Shown here piece by piece: positions 1-11,165 of a stretch of DNA of 55,135 bases. The DNA lies in the NCBI GenBank assembly GCA_944326115.1, contig CALVCQ010000012.1, forward strand, positions 1-55,135. Reading direction: 5' to 3'. Position numbers and translations under genes: made by a program. This DNA is from Candidatus Gastranaerophilales bacterium (GTDB lineage: Bacteria; Cyanobacteriota; Vampirovibrionia; Gastranaerophilales; Gastranaerophilaceae). The first letter of the stretch is position 1; each line of letters begins with the position of its first letter. The notes under the pieces were generated by a model, which did not search any database, was not told the origin of the DNA, and saw only the letters and a list, made by a program, of their open reading frames with translations.

Positions 1-498
1 CCTGAAATATTGTTTACATTGGCTGTTTCACTTGCTGTAATTGATACAGAGCCTTCTTCTGATGAAATTATTGTATCGTCGCCCTGTGTAACGGAAGCAC
101 CCGAAACAGTTACGCCTGTTTGACCTGAAATATTGTTTACATTGGCTGTTTCACTTGCTGTAATTGATACAGAGCCTTCTTCTGATGAAATTATTGTATC
201 TTCGCCCTGTATTACAGACTCACCTGAAATATTTACACCAGCATTTCCGGAAATATTGTTTACCTGGGCATTTCCGCTGCTTGCAGTAATTGCTACATTG
301 CCGGTTTCTGACGAGATTGTTGTACCAGCACCCTGAGAAACAGAGTTACCAGAAACAATGACACCTGTTTGTCCGGAAATATTGTTTACCTGTGCAGCTC
401 CGTTTTCTGCTGTAATCAGAACTGAGCCTTCTTCTGAAGATATTGTCGTATTTGCACCTTGAGTAACAGAGTTTCCTGATATTGTTACATTTGTTTGT
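1..498 (-). repeat. Tandem 41-42-codon repeats inside the exoprotein gene
   Basis: Four consecutive copies begin near 1, 124, 247 and 373 (periods 123, 123 and 126 bases) and may continue off the left edge. Each encodes a unit of the type TISSEEGSVxITA, then VNNISG, then VSGxSV. Bases 1-77 and 124-200 are identical as read by eye, which suggests recent duplication. The period is a multiple of three, so the frame is kept. Confidence 0.85.
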
Positions 499-3400
499 CC
501 TGTTATATTTCCGCCTGTTGTAAGGGCTAAAGCTGCCATCATATCTATCGTATCAGCAAGAAGTTCTCCTGTGGTATTTAAAGTTCCTGCCGAATCCAAA
601 TCAATATTATCAGCTGTAATATTATCTGTTACGGATAAATTGCCTGTAGTTGTTTCTATTATCACATCACCCAGAGTTTTATCTTCTCTGTTTTGATTGA
701 TGCTTACAATATTTAAATTTGAATCAGGACTTGTTATGTAAAGATTAGATGCTTCTAAAGACACATTGCCGCCTGCATTCATCAAAAGTTTTTGATTTGT
801 TGTTCCGATTGTATTGCCGGCAATCAAAGATACATTTGCACCGGAATCAATTGAAGTTCCGTTAAATGTCTGGGTAATATCGCCTGTTGAAGCATTGATA
901 TTTATATCACCTGAAGACTGTACAAGATTATTTAATTCAACATCGCCGCCGGACGTGTTGGCAATATTAACAGCACCATTTGTATTTGTAATTTTATTTA
1001 GAACAACATCAGCCTGTGTCTTTGAATTGTTTGTAATATTAACACCGCTGTTTGCGCTCAGAGTACCTGTCACAACATCCCCTGAAGCTGTAGCATCATT
1101 TGTAATATTAATTTGTCCGCCGGCTGCCTGAATATCTGTTAAATTAATTCCGCCGTCTTGTGAATTCGTGATATTTACGCCGTTAGAACCGGAGCTTATA
1201 ATCTGACCGCCGGTTTGCTCCACTCCTCCTGTTGCGCTGACAGTAACATCTGTTCCGCTTATTATAGAATCTAAAAGAACTTCACCGTTTCGGGCGGCAA
1301 GTTCAACATAATCCTGTGCCGTAAGATCATGATTTACGTTCAATGAATTAGCTGCGTTAAGTCTTATATATCCGTTAGCTGTCAGGGCATCGTGTATTGT
1401 GATATCACCTGAACCTGTTGTGCTAAGGTCAATATTTGTCCCCGCTTCAATTCTGTTTGTATTAATACTGCTGTCAACACCGTTTAATACCACTGCCCCG
1501 TTAATTGCCGAAGCCTGCAAATCCGTTGTCTTAAAATCAATAGCATCGCCTGTTGCACCGATATTGCCGTTTGCACTTGTCAACCGGATAGAATCAGCAT
1601 CAATTGACAGGTCTGTATCTTCGCTTTGCAAAATATCGCCCTGTGCTGTCAGTATGGCATTTTTTGTATCAACAAGTCCGTTTAGCCTCATGCCTGTTTC
1701 CGATGTGACGTCGACTGTGTTTTCTGCGTTAATATTACCGAGATTTACAGCTACGTCAGTACCGTTGTCCACACCGTTTAAGTAGACGGAATCAGCATTC
1801 GGAATATTTACGGCGCCTGTTACTGACATATCAATTCTGTTGTCCTGAGTTCCTATAAAACCGCCCTGAGCGTTAAAAGTGACAGTACCTGCTTCAATGG
1901 ATTTTTCAAGAGAACTATCCTGCACAACATTGTTTGCAGAATCAATAGTAACAGCATTCCCTTTTGTAAGTCCGTTTAAAATTACATCTCCGCTGTTGGA
2001 TTTTATATTTACAGTTTCGTTTGTATAATTACCGGAAGCATTGATATTACCTATATTATAGCCGTTTTGATTGCTTTCTATATAAATATTTGTACCGTCA
2101 GCATTAACATTTGCAGCTGATTGGGTATTAATGTATTGAGTCTGTGAACCTGCATTGTTTGCAGCAAGAGTAATATCTCCGCCTGAAACAAGAGATGCAT
2201 TTGAATGAGATTGAGTGATATTGCCTTTGTCTGCGTTTAATGATATTGTTCCGTTTTGTGCTGTCAAAACAGAATCAAGCTCTATATCCCCGCCTGAAGT
2301 GTTTTCAGCAAAAATATTACCGTTTGATGTTGTTAAATCATTAAGGTTTACATTGCTCTGTCCAGAAGAACTGTTTGTCACGGTGATATCATCAGCAGCA
2401 AGAACATTATCCAGCACTATATCACCTGAGGCGCTTTCCAGTGCGCTTATTACAACAGATCCGCCCTGTGCGTTTACATTATTAAGATTTATACCGTTTG
2501 CACCGTTGTTTGCAACAGAAATATCACCGGATGCAGAATTTATATAGCCTGAATTCTGGCTGATACCTGCACCGGAATCTATTGTAATACCCGTTTGTGC
2601 ATCAATATTTGAATCCAGTGTAATACCGTTATTTGCACCTATATATATATAATCATCAGATGTTACATTATATTGACCGAGATTCAAATTATTTGAAGAA
2701 TCAAGTCTTATATATCCGTTTGCATCGAGATTGCTCTGTACATTTATGTTTCCAGTACCGGTTGTTGTAAGGTCTATATTTTCTCCGGCAGTAATATCAT
2801 TTGTATTTAAATCCGTGTCAATAGCATTAAGGACAACAGAGCCGGAAACGGCAGAAGCCTGTACGGAGTCTGCTCCGACATTGATTGCATTGTCAGTCTG
2901 TCCGATATCTCCTGCTGCAGCACTTAAAACAACATCACCGGAAGCTGTGATTGCCTGTCCTTCCATTGATTGATAAATGTTATCAGCTGCCGAGATTGTA
3001 ACATCATTGCCTTTAATCTCATCTTTAATATTTACATTGCCCGCTTTCGTAGCATCAATATTCACTGTACCTGCAGCGTTTACACCTGCAATGTTCAATG
3101 TATCTTCACTTTTCAAATAAACGTCTACAGCATTTTCAACAGTGACATCATTTTTTGCATTCAATGCAATTGCATTATCTGATGTACCGATATTTTGAAC
3201 AGCATTCAAGATTACATCTGTTCCGGCATTAATCATACTGTTTGTCTGGGTAATAGAACCGTTTGAATCAATATCTACGTAAGTACCGGCTGTAATTTCG
3301 GAATTATCTAAAGTGACATTTCCGCCTTTTGAAGCAAGTTCAATATAATCAGTTGCAGTCAAATCTTTGTTAAGCGCTAAATCTTCGGCTGAATCAAGAC

Positions 3401-6400
3401 GAATATACCCGCCTTGAGCATTAAGGTCGCTTGAAACCGTAATTTTACCGCTGCCCTCCGTAGAAAGGTCAATACTTGTACCTGCCGTAACAGAGGATGT
3501 ATTTAAATCATGTCCTACACTGTTTAAAACAACAGCTTGAGACGCTGCAGCCTGAAGATTTCCTGATGCGGTAAAATCAATTGCGTTGCCTGTCTCACCT
3601 ATGCTTCCGTTTTGTGCGGTCAAATTAAGATTACCGGCTTCAATTGTTTTATCCAGAGTACTGTTTTGAAGCACACTGCCTGAAGCGTTTATATTTACAT
3701 TATCAGCAGAAACCAGATTGGATATTGTTATATCTGTTTGTTCGCCTGTTGTTGTAATATCAGCTGTATTTTGTGCATCTATTCTGCCTGTTGTCAGGTC
3801 ATTTTCCGATGTAAGGTAAATATCGTCGGCTTTTGCATTGACGGCATTAGAAGTGTTAACATTTAACGCATTGCCGTTAGAACCTATTTGATAACCGTCA
3901 GCATTTAAATTAATATTATTTGCGGTAACGAACCCGCCTGCGGTTTGAGTAATGTTTCCGGAGGCAGTTAGATTAGCATTGTTTTGTGCCGTAATTTCAC
4001 CTGCATTTAATCCGCCTTCCTTATTTGCTATATAAAGGCTGTCTGCATCTGCATTAATTGATCCGTTTGAGTTAATCTGCAGTGCATTTTCTAATGAACC
4101 AATATTGTTGACTGCTTCGATATTTACGTCAGAGCCAGCCTGTATTGCCTTGTCGTTATTTGCAATATTTTGTAAAACCGAACCAGCTGAAATAATATCA
4201 ACAGTACCGGCAGAGTTTACAAGAGAAGACAATAAAACATCTTCTGCAGCATTCAACGTAATATCACCTGTATTTGTTGTCAATCCGCCGTCAGTTACCG
4301 TCAATTCTCCTGATGAATCTATATCTATAGATCCGCTAGTTGATGTTATACCGCCTGCGTTTATTGTTCCTGCTCCTGCAGCATTAGAGATAGCAACATT
4401 TCCGCCTGCATTTATTGTACTCGCTATAATATTTCCTGCAGCGTCTAATGTAATATCACCTGTGTTTGTTGTCAATCCGCCGTCAGTTACCGTCAATTCT
4501 CCTGATGAATCTATATCTATAGATCCGCTAGTTGATGTTATACCGCCTGCATTTATTGTTCCTGCTCCGTTTGTATTTGAAATTACAACATTATTTGAAG
4601 CTGAAATTGCATCTGCTGTTATATCCTGTAAAGAGGAAATATTTACGCTTCCTGCCTGTGAAGTTATCGTATCAGCAGTTACAGAAGCGTCTTGAGCATT
4701 GCTTGAAATTTCAATATCACCTGAGGCCGTTACATTTTCTGCCGACAAATTTCCGGAAGTAGCAAAAGATGCACCGCCTGTTTGCGAAGTCACACCGCTT
4801 ACGCTGACAGCTGCGTTTTGCGCTGTATTTGTTATCTGTACATCCTTGTTTGCTGTTATATTATTGAAATTAATATCGCCGGTACCGGTATTTTCGGCAC
4901 TAAACCCGCCGCCTGTACTTGTTATACTGCCGCTTTGCTGTGTAACACCGCCCTGCGTATCAACAGTGACATTGCCTGCCGCTTCTATATTTGAATTGAT
5001 TGTCAATCCCTGAGATGCACCTAATTCAATATAAGAATCGGAATTTATATTATGGTTTAAAGTAAGATGTTGTGCAGAATTCAAACTTACATATCCTGCG
5101 GCATCAACAACATCCTCTACATTAATATTTCCGCTGCCTGTTGTTGTAAGGTCAATATCCTGTCCTGCAATAATAGAGCCTGTATTAATATCCGTGTCAA
5201 TACCGTTTAATACAACAGATCCGCCTGCAGCCTGTGCAGTAACTTTATCAGCTTTAAATGTCAGCGCTTTATCTTTTTGTCCTATACTTCCGTTTTGTGC
5301 TGTAAGTGTCAAATTACCGTCTGCCGTAATCGACTGGCCGTCTATTGTCTGATATATTCCGCTTCCGGATGTGAGTGTTATATCACCGCCTGAGATTCCG
5401 CCATGAATATTTATATTTGCGCTGTCGCTTAATGTATCCAGATTTACCGTACCTGTTGAAGTTATTCCTGCTATATTCAAAGATTTTTCAGGACTTGTTA
5501 TATAAATTTCATCGCCGCCTGCTGTAAGTGTACCGTCTGCGCCGAGTTTTAAGGCTTGAGTTTCAGAACCCGCACCTGTTACCGTATCAAGAATTATATT
5601 CCCCGTTGTATTGAGTGCAAGATTGTCATGAGACTGAATAACAGCTCCGTTAGACGTAATTGAAATGCCTGCATTATTTCCTGTTGATTGTACAAGAGAA
5701 TTTAGAATAACGTCATTATCTGCAGCCGAGTTTGTAATTGTAACTGCACCGTCAACGGATGTAATATCTCCGAGTACTATATCTGCGTTATCACCGCTTT
5801 CAACGTTATTTGAAATATTAATTCCGCCTTTAGAGGAGGATACCTGTGTAAGTTCAATTTTGCCGCTGCCGGAGTTAGAAATATTGATATCACCGTTTTG
5901 TGCCGCTGCAGAAGTTCCGCTTGTAATAGAAGTACCGGAGCCCTGGACAATACCTCCGTTTGCATTAAGAGTAATATGCTGGCCTGCGCTTATATTTTCA
6001 TTAATATTAAGAGCTTTAGCAGAATCGAGTTTTATATATCCGTTTGTTGTATTAAGCTCGTTTGATACGGTAATTACGCCCTTGTCAGAATCAGGGTTTG
6101 TAACTCTGGTTGTCAAATCAATATTTTCTGTTGCTTTAATGGAAGAGGTATTTATATCAGTATCTTCACCTAACAGAACAACGGATTTTGCAGCCTCTGC
6201 TGAAACAGAATTTGCAGAGAAATTGATAGCCTGCCCCTGCTGTCCGACACTTTCCTTGCCGGCAACCAAAGATAAATCTCCAGAGGCGTCAATTGTTTTG
6301 CCGGCTCCTGTTTGATAAACCCCGTCTGCAGCATTAATAATAACATCAGTACCTGTTACCAATCCGCCGAGATTTACATTTCCCGCATTATCGGTTTTTA

Positions 6401-9400
6401 AGTTCACGACACCGCCGGAAGTAACAGAAGCAATATTTAAGTCGGCGTCAGGACTTGTTAAATACACATTCTGCCCGTCAGCAGTAACGCTGCCTGCCGC
6501 ATTCAAAGAAAGATTTGTTCCGTCAGAACCAATATCCCCGTCAGCAGAGAGTGTTATATCAGTACCGGCATTAATAGCTTTATCAAGAGCTGAATTCTGG
6601 GTGATAGAACCGCCCTGAGCATTTAGATTTACTCCTTCTGATGCCGAAATAAGATTGTCTATAACTATTCCGTTATCCGTAACAAGGCTTATATAGCCGT
6701 TATCGGTTGTCAGAGCACTGTCTATATTTATATTTCCAGTACCTGTAACCGTCAAGTCAATATTATTTCCGGCAGTAATGTCAGAAGCATTGATATTTGT
6801 ATCCTGTCCTGTTAAATAAACAGATCCGCCTGAATCAGCAGAAACACTGCCGCCTGTTGATTCAACAACAAGTTTGTTTTCACCTGAACCGACAGAGCCT
6901 GTCTGCGTAGCAAAAGTTATATTGCTGTCAGTGGAAACAGAAGGATTTGTACCGTTTTGTACGATATTTCCGACTGTTGAAATATTTATATCGCCGCCTG
7001 CAGATTGGATTACATCATTTAATACAACATCAGCCGCATTTTCAGTACCGGTTATATTAATTTCACCGTTATTGTTAACAACATTACCCAGAGATATATC
7101 TCCGTTTGTTGCACCTATATTTATATGACCAGAATTCCGGTCATCTCTTGTGATAATGCCTCCGGTATGAGAAACCCCGCCGCCTGATGATATATCAATA
7201 TTTCCGCCTGCTGTCATATTATCAGCGATAGTCACGGAACCGTTTTTATCAACTGTATTTATATTTAAGTCGTTTACAGCATTAATCTGTCCTGTTGAAA
7301 CACTTGTACCGCCTAAATAGATATCTGATGCCTGTGCATTCAGTCTGCCGTCACCCGTAACATTTAATGCAAGTGAATTATCTGTAGAACCGATACTGCC
7401 GGTCGTATTAATATTAATATTTCCTGATGAAACAATTGCATCTCTGTCCTGCGAATCCTGCAGTATGTTTCCGGTTGCTGTTATATCAGCACTTTGACCT
7501 ATGTTCAGCACTCCGAGAGTCAAATCCCCTTCGGTATCCTGAACATACAAATTGTCTGATGTTGAATATAAAGAACCATCTGTGTTAACCATTATTTTTT
7601 TATCAGCAGTCCCTGCATTAACAGCATTTAAGACAATATCACCTGCTGCTGTGATTGAAGCGGTGTCTGTTGCCGCAGATTGAAGAATATTTCCTACCGA
7701 ATTTAAACTAACATCCGATGATGTTGAATTTAATACTGAATTTAATATTATATCGCTGCCTGCAGCATTATTCACAACACTGATATTGCCTTTATTAGCA
7801 GTGACATTTTGCAGAGAAATATCACCGGATGTTTCGTTTGTAATAAGGATATTCCCGCTGCCGTCTTGCGCAGAAGCAGATGTACCGCTTGTAACAGTTG
7901 TGTTTTCTTTCTGTGTAATACCTTCCTGTGCACCGAGAGTAACTGATTGACCGGCACTTATATTGTTGTTAATTTCCAGATTTTTAGCTGAATCTAAAGA
8001 AATATAACCGTCTTGAGTCGTAAGGTCATTTTCAATAATAATCTTACCTTTCTCAGGATCTGCACCTGTGTTTTCCGTAGACAAATCAATATTATCTTTT
8101 GCACTTATCTGAGAAGTTTTTATATCTGTATCAATACCTTTTAAAACAACAGAACCGCTATTGGCGCTTGCAGATACATTTTCAGCCGAAAAATTGATTG
8201 CATTATCAGTCTCGCCGATGCTGCCTGTTTGAGAAATTAAAGACAAATCACCTGAAGCAGTAATGCTTTGCCCCTGAGTACTCTGTGTAATATTTTGTGC
8301 AGCATCAATACTGATATCAGACCCTTTTATCATACCGGCTATATCAATATTTCCGTTGTCTGCACCTGTTGTCTTTATGCTTACAAGAGTTTGAGGATTT
8401 TCTTTGGAGAAATTAATATTACCGACCTTCAAAGATTCCGAGCTTTCCAGAGCAACATTACCGCCTTCTGCATTAACGGTGCCTCCGGCATTAAGATTTA
8501 TTGCCTGAGAAACATCAGTACCCGAAAAAGTACCGATATCTCCACTGTTTGCTGTCAGGTTTATGTCTTTCTGTGCACTTATCGAAGTATCAGAATATCC
8601 GTCTTTGTGATATATTGCACCTTCTGCCGTAAGATTAACATTTTCTTCCGTTGAAGAAATTATAGAATTTAAAATTATATCACCCTGGTTTGAGGTAAGT
8701 GTAACATCTCCGGTCGCTGTAATCTGACTGTCAATATTAAGATCCTTGTCAGTAATAAAAGTTAAATCACCTTCTACATCAGACAAATCTTTATTAAAGA
8801 TAAGCTCGCCTTCACCGGTTGTAATAATATTGTAGTCCGTACCGGCAGTTATGTTGCCCAATTCAATATTTGTATCCTGCCCTGTTACATTAACTCCGCC
8901 TGCAGCATCGACTTTAACACTTCCGTTTTCTGTAGATACAACAACAGTTTGATTCTCAGAGCCTACATCACCGCCTGCATTCAGAGTAACATCGTCTGAT
9001 GCCTCCAGTGTCTTGTCAGAACCTGTCTGAGAAATATTCCCCTGTGCATCTACATTGATACCGCCCTGATGTGAAGATATAAGGTCTGAAAATTGTACAT
9101 TGTTGCCGCTTATGTTTATATCATCTTGAGCTGTAATTTCTCCTGTATTTACATCGCCCTGTGCATCAACGGTGACACCTCCCTGATCTGAAATTATCGT
9201 TTCCGAAAGCGTCACATTATTTCCGTTTATTGCTATATTTTCCTGACCGGTAATCTGTCCTGCATTTACATCGCCCTGTGCATCAATAGAAACGGAAGAA
9301 CCTGTTCCATCAGCTCCGTAAGCATTAATAGTACCGGATTGTGAATATCCGCCGCTTGAGTCTATATCGACATATCCTGTATCAGCCTGAATATTACCGT

Positions 9401-11147
9401 TAATATTAACATTTCCCGGAGTCGGAGCAGAGGAAGAATCGTTGTTAATAACGACATTGCCGCCAAAATTGGAAATATTATTTACATCAACATCTCCGCT
9501 GCCTGTATTTGTGATAGTAACATTGCCGGAATCACCATTTATATTTATCGAAGAATCAGCTGTTTGACTGAAACCTTCCTGAGAAGTTATATTAACTGAT
9601 TCCATAGCATCAACGGATTGTGAAATATTTACTTTTTTGGAGCCGTCAAGATTAACATTATTTGCATTGGAAATAGTTGCAATATTCAAATCCGAATCAT
9701 TACTTTTTAAATAAATATCAGAATTTGCGCCCAATACATTTACATTATTAGCAACATTTACATTTAAAGCCTGATTTGACGAACCGACATTATAGTCAGC
9801 TGTTATATTCAAATCATTACCGGAATCAAAAGCATTAAAGGTATCATCTGCCTGTGTAATATCACCCTGTGCGGAAACATTAATAGTGTCTGTAGATGAA
9901 ACTGTATCTTTTAAAGTTATATCTCTGCCCGACAGGCTTACTGTACCGCCTTGAGCCTGATTAGTAATTTTATTTGATTCTATATCTGTACTTGCTGAAA
10001 CTGATATATTTCCTGATTCAGTATTTAAAATTTCAGAATTAGCACCCTGTACAAATTCAGTGGAAGAAATAGTAACTCCGTTTTTCGAATTAATATCACC
10101 GTCTACTGTTAAAGTACTTGCAGAATAATTTACACTTGCGGCATCAATATTCGATGATTCATTCTGTGTTACATCACGATCTATGGTAATGTTAACATTG
10201 CCTGCTGCAGTTATATCATTATTTAGGGTAACTCTTCTTGTTGTGGCAGCCGAATTGGCACCTATATTAACATCTTGAGCAGACATAACCTTTGAACCGA
10301 CCGTAATAGTACCGTCCCTTGCGTCAAGATTTACATCTCCGGCGGATTGAATCAAACCGCCTGAGGCATTTATATTGTTTGCATAAAGCTTTACATCACC
10401 GCCAGCGTCAGATATAAATTCCGCATTTACAACACCTTCATCATTTACTATTTCTGACATATCAACATCGGGAAGTTTGGTTTTATTAAAGCCGTCTTCG
10501 TTAAATCCCGTAACCAGTGCGGAATCAGCCCCGAGCATAACATTACTGCCTGCTGATAAATCTATTTTATCAGATGCAAAAACTTTTCCCTGAATACTCA
10601 CACTGGCTGTAGAACCTTCTGATGACAAACCGCTGATGTTATCATAAGTAATACCCTGACCGAGTCCGAGAAGAGAATTGTAAGTACCCTGCGCCGGCGT
10701 AATAGTCTGCAGACTGCCTACATTCATAATGCCCGAGGCACCTACAATCATACCCATAGGCGAAACAAAAATCACATCACCGCCGATATTTCCGCCTTTT
10801 AGAGAATTAAATATACCGTAGATACTTACTCTGTTATCAACAAGGTTTACATATCTGTCTGCACCCTGAGCAAATATCAGGTTTGCAATATCACCTCTTG
10901 AAAGATCAAAATCCGTAAAATGATGGAACCCTGTGCCGTTATTTATCAAACCTCCGGTTATATTGGTTGTATTACCGTCAGTACTTACATTAGTATTATA
11001 ACCCGGTCCTGCGTTAATATTTGTAGCATAAGAAGTCTGGATACCAAAAATAAAAACGGTCAATGACGCAGCAAGCGACTTTTTGAAAAGTTTCAAAAAG
11101 TCTATATTATTCAGGCTTTTTTTATTCTGTGGCATACATAATCCCAA
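1..11147 (-). CDS. Giant TpsA-type filamentous haemagglutinin-like exoprotein, C-terminus beyond window
   Basis: Large secreted adhesin-type protein, exported by two-partner secretion through the transporter encoded divergently at 11318. The frame is open from the start to base 1, about 3,715 codons; I checked that the frame at 198-200 agrees with the frame at the start. The first 35-40 residues form an extended signal peptide (KSLAASLTVFIFGIQTSYA, then TN). Next comes a TPS/haemagglutination-activity domain containing NNGTGFHHF, an NRVSIYGIF stretch and VIFVSPMGMIVGASG. The rest is Asn/Gly/Ser/Thr-rich beta-helix repeat such as GSVVLNGIDTDINT and GYIRLDSA. Start choice: TTG at 11147 has GGAG 7 bases upstream; the first in-frame ATG is 11135 but then GGAG is 19 bases away. 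A TATAAT lies at 11166-11171 on this strand. No toxin or cell-wall anchor can be judged because the C-terminus is missing. Confidence 0.93.
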   Translation of the reverse strand, partial: MGLCMPQNKKSLNNIDFLKLFKKSLAASLTVFIFGIQTSYATNINAGPGYNTNVSTDGNTTNITGGLINNGTGFHHFTDFDLSRGDIANLIFAQGADRYVNLVDNRVSIYGIFNSLKGGNIGGDVIFVSPMGMIVGASGIMNVGSLQTITPAQGTYNSLLGLGQGITYDNISGLSSEGSTASVSIQGKVFASDKIDLSAGSNVMLGADSALVTGFNEDGFNKTKLPDVDMSEIVNDEGVVNAEFISDAGGDVKLYANNINASGGLIQSAGDVNLDARDGTITVGSKVMSAQDVNIGANSAATTRRVTLNNDITAAGNVNITIDRDVTQNESSNIDAASVNYSASTLTVDGDINSKNGVTISSTEFVQGANSEILNTESGNISVSASTDIESNKITNQAQGGTVSLSGRDITLKDTVSSTDTINVSAQGDITQADDTFNAFDSGNDLNITADYNVGSSNQALNVNVANNVNVLGANSDIYLKSNDSDLNIATISNANNVNLDGSKKVNISQSVDAMESVNITSQEGFSQTADSSININGDSGNVTITNTGSGDVDVNNISNFGGNVVINNDSSSAPTPGNVNINGNIQADTGYVDIDSSGGYSQSGTINAYGADGTGSSVSIDAQGDVNAGQITGQENIAINGNNVTLSETIISDQGGVTVDAQGDVNTGEITAQDDINISGNNVQFSDLISSHQGGINVDAQGNISQTGSDKTLEASDDVTLNAGGDVGSENQTVVVSTENGSVKVDAAGGVNVTGQDTNIELGNITAGTDYNIITTGEGELIFNKDLSDVEGDLTFITDKDLNIDSQITATGDVTLTSNQGDIILNSIISSTEENVNLTAEGAIYHKDGYSDTSISAQKDINLTANSGDIGTFSGTDVSQAINLNAGGTVNAEGGNVALESSESLKVGNINFSKENPQTLVSIKTTGADNGNIDIAGMIKGSDISIDAAQNITQSTQGQSITASGDLSLISQTGSIGETDNAINFSAENVSASANSGSVVLKGIDTDIKTSQISAKDNIDLSTENTGADPEKGKIIIENDLTTQDGYISLDSAKNLEINNNISAGQSVTLGAQEGITQKENTTVTSGTSASAQDGSGNILITNETSGDISLQNVTANKGNISVVNNAAGSDIILNSVLNSTSSDVSLNSVGNILQSAATDTASITAAGDIVLNAVNAGTADKKIMVNTDGSLYSTSDNLYVQDTEGDLTLGVLNIGQSADITATGNILQDSQDRDAIVSSGNININTTGSIGSTDNSLALNVTGDGRLNAQASDIYLGGTSVSTGQINAVNDLNINTVDKNGSVTIADNMTAGGNIDISSGGGVSHTGGIITRDDRNSGHINIGATNGDISLGNVVNNNGEINITGTENAADVVLNDVIQSAGGDINISTVGNIVQNGTNPSVSTDSNITFATQTGSVGSGENKLVVESTGGSVSADSGGSVYLTGQDTNINASDITAGNNIDLTVTGTGNINIDSALTTDNGYISLVTDNGIVIDNLISASEGVNLNAQGGSITQNSALDKAINAGTDITLSADGDIGSDGTNLSLNAAGSVTADGQNVYLTSPDADLNIASVTSGGVVNLKTDNAGNVNLGGLVTGTDVIINAADGVYQTGAGKTIDASGDLSLVAGKESVGQQGQAINFSANSVSAEAAKSVVLLGEDTDINTSSIKATENIDLTTRVTNPDSDKGVITVSNELNTTNGYIKLDSAKALNINENISAGQHITLNANGGIVQGSGTSITSGTSAAAQNGDINISNSGSGKIELTQVSSSKGGINISNNVESGDNADIVLGDITSVDGAVTITNSAADNDVILNSLVQSTGNNAGISITSNGAVIQSHDNLALNTTGNIILDTVTGAGSETQALKLGADGTLTAGGDEIYITSPEKSLNIAGITSTGTVNLDTLSDSANINIHGGISGGDITLTSGSGIYQTIDGQSITADGNLTLTAQNGSIGQKDKALTFKADKVTAQAAGGSVVLNGIDTDINTGSIIAGQDIDLTTTGSGNINVEDVVDAAGYVSLNSAQHLTLNHNINSDSYIELGASQGLTINSNIEAAGNVTVDTQGGVTQQSGSITSTGGGFSAENTGTGDINFNNITANKDVQITNTAQNAAVSVSGVTSQTGGASFATSGNLSAENVTASGDIEISSNAQDASVTADTITSQAGSVNISSLQDITADAISASNNVVISNTNGAGTINAGGITSTSGSIDIDSSGELTVTDGGLTTNTGDITLDAAGNIIASTINAGGNVAISNAAGAGTINAGGITSTSGSIDIDSSGELTVTDGGLTTNTGDITLNAAEDVLLSSLVNSAGTVDIISAGSVLQNIANNDKAIQAGSDVNIEAVNNIGSLENALQINSNGSINADADSLYIANKEGGLNAGEITAQNNANLTASGNITQTAGGFVTANNINLNADGYQIGSNGNALNVNTSNAVNAKADDIYLTSENDLTTGRIDAQNTADITTTGEQTDITISNLVSADNVNINASGSVLQNSTLDKTIEAGNLNLTAQNGSIGETGNAIDFTASGNLQAAASQAVVLNSVGHDLNTSSVTAGTSIDLSTEGSGKITVSSDLNAQGGYIRLDSAEDLALNKDLTATDYIELASKGGNVTLDNSEITAGTYVDIDSNGSITQTNSMINAGTDVILNAVQNIGTSDNAIALNAKNDVTVENAVDVYLKSEDTLNIAGVNAAGTVNIDATKAGNVNIKDEIKGNDVTISAADNIYQSMEGQAITASGDVVLSAAAGDIGQTDNAINVGADSVQASAVSGSVVLNAIDTDLNTNDITAGENIDLTTTGTGNINVQSNLDANGYIRLDSSNNLNLGQYNVTSDDYIYIGANNGITLDSNIDAQTGITIDSGAGISQNSGYINSASGDISVANNGANGINLNNVNAQGGSVVISALESASGDIVLDNVLAADDITVTNSSSGQSNVNLNDLTTSNGNIFAENTSGGDIELDSVLTAQNGTISLNADKGNITQSHSNASLVSGGDITLAANNAGSQTQYINTQSAANVNADGTNIYIESNQNGYNIGNINASGNYTNETVNIKSNSGDVILNGLTKGNAVTIDSANNVVQDSSLEKSIEAGTVTFNAQGGFIGTQDNRIDMSVTGAVNIPNADSVYLNGVDNGTDVAVNLGNINAENTVDVTSETGMRLNGLVDTKNAILTAQGDILQSEDTDLSIDADSIRLTSANGNIGATGDAIDFKTTDLQASAINGAVVLNGVDSSINTNRIEAGTNIDLSTTGSGDITIHDALTANGYIRLNAANSLNVNHDLTAQDYVELAARNGEVLLDSIISGTDVTVSATGGVEQTGGQIISSGSNGVNITNSQDGGINLTDIQAAGGQINITNDATASGDVVTGTLSANSGVNITNNSKTQADVVLNKITNTNGAVNIANTSGGDVELNNLVQSSGDININASTGDITQTFNGTSIDSGANVSLIAGNTIGTTNQKLLMNAGGNVSLEASNLYITSPDSNLNIVSINQNREDKTLGDVIIETTTGNLSVTDNITADNIDLDSAGTLNTTGELLADTIDMMAALALTTGGNITGQTNVTISGNSVTQGANTTISSEEGSVLITAENGAAQVNNISGQTGVIVSGNSVSQGAGTTISSETGNVAITASSGNAQVNNISGNAGVNISGESVIQGEDTIISSEEGSVSITASETANVNNISGQTGVTVSGASVTQGDDTIISSEEGSVSITASETANVNNIS
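4258..4568 (-). repeat. Near-identical 119-base duplication, 192-base offset, in the exoprotein gene
   Basis: Bases 4258-4376 and 4450-4568 differ at about two positions by eye. The offset of 192 bases is 64 codons, so the copies are in the same frame. They encode a segment containing GGITSTSGSIDIDSSGEL. Confidence 0.85.
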
Positions 11148-11165
11148 CCGTCTTCTCCAATTATT

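Noticed and set aside
133-8654. Many plus-strand ORFs of 60-216 codons (e.g. 814-1131, 4105-4695, 5665-6315)
   Set aside because: They lie opposite the single minus-strand exoprotein frame, are mirror images of its repeats (Pro/Ser/Ile-rich), lack ribosome sites and have no recognisable domains.
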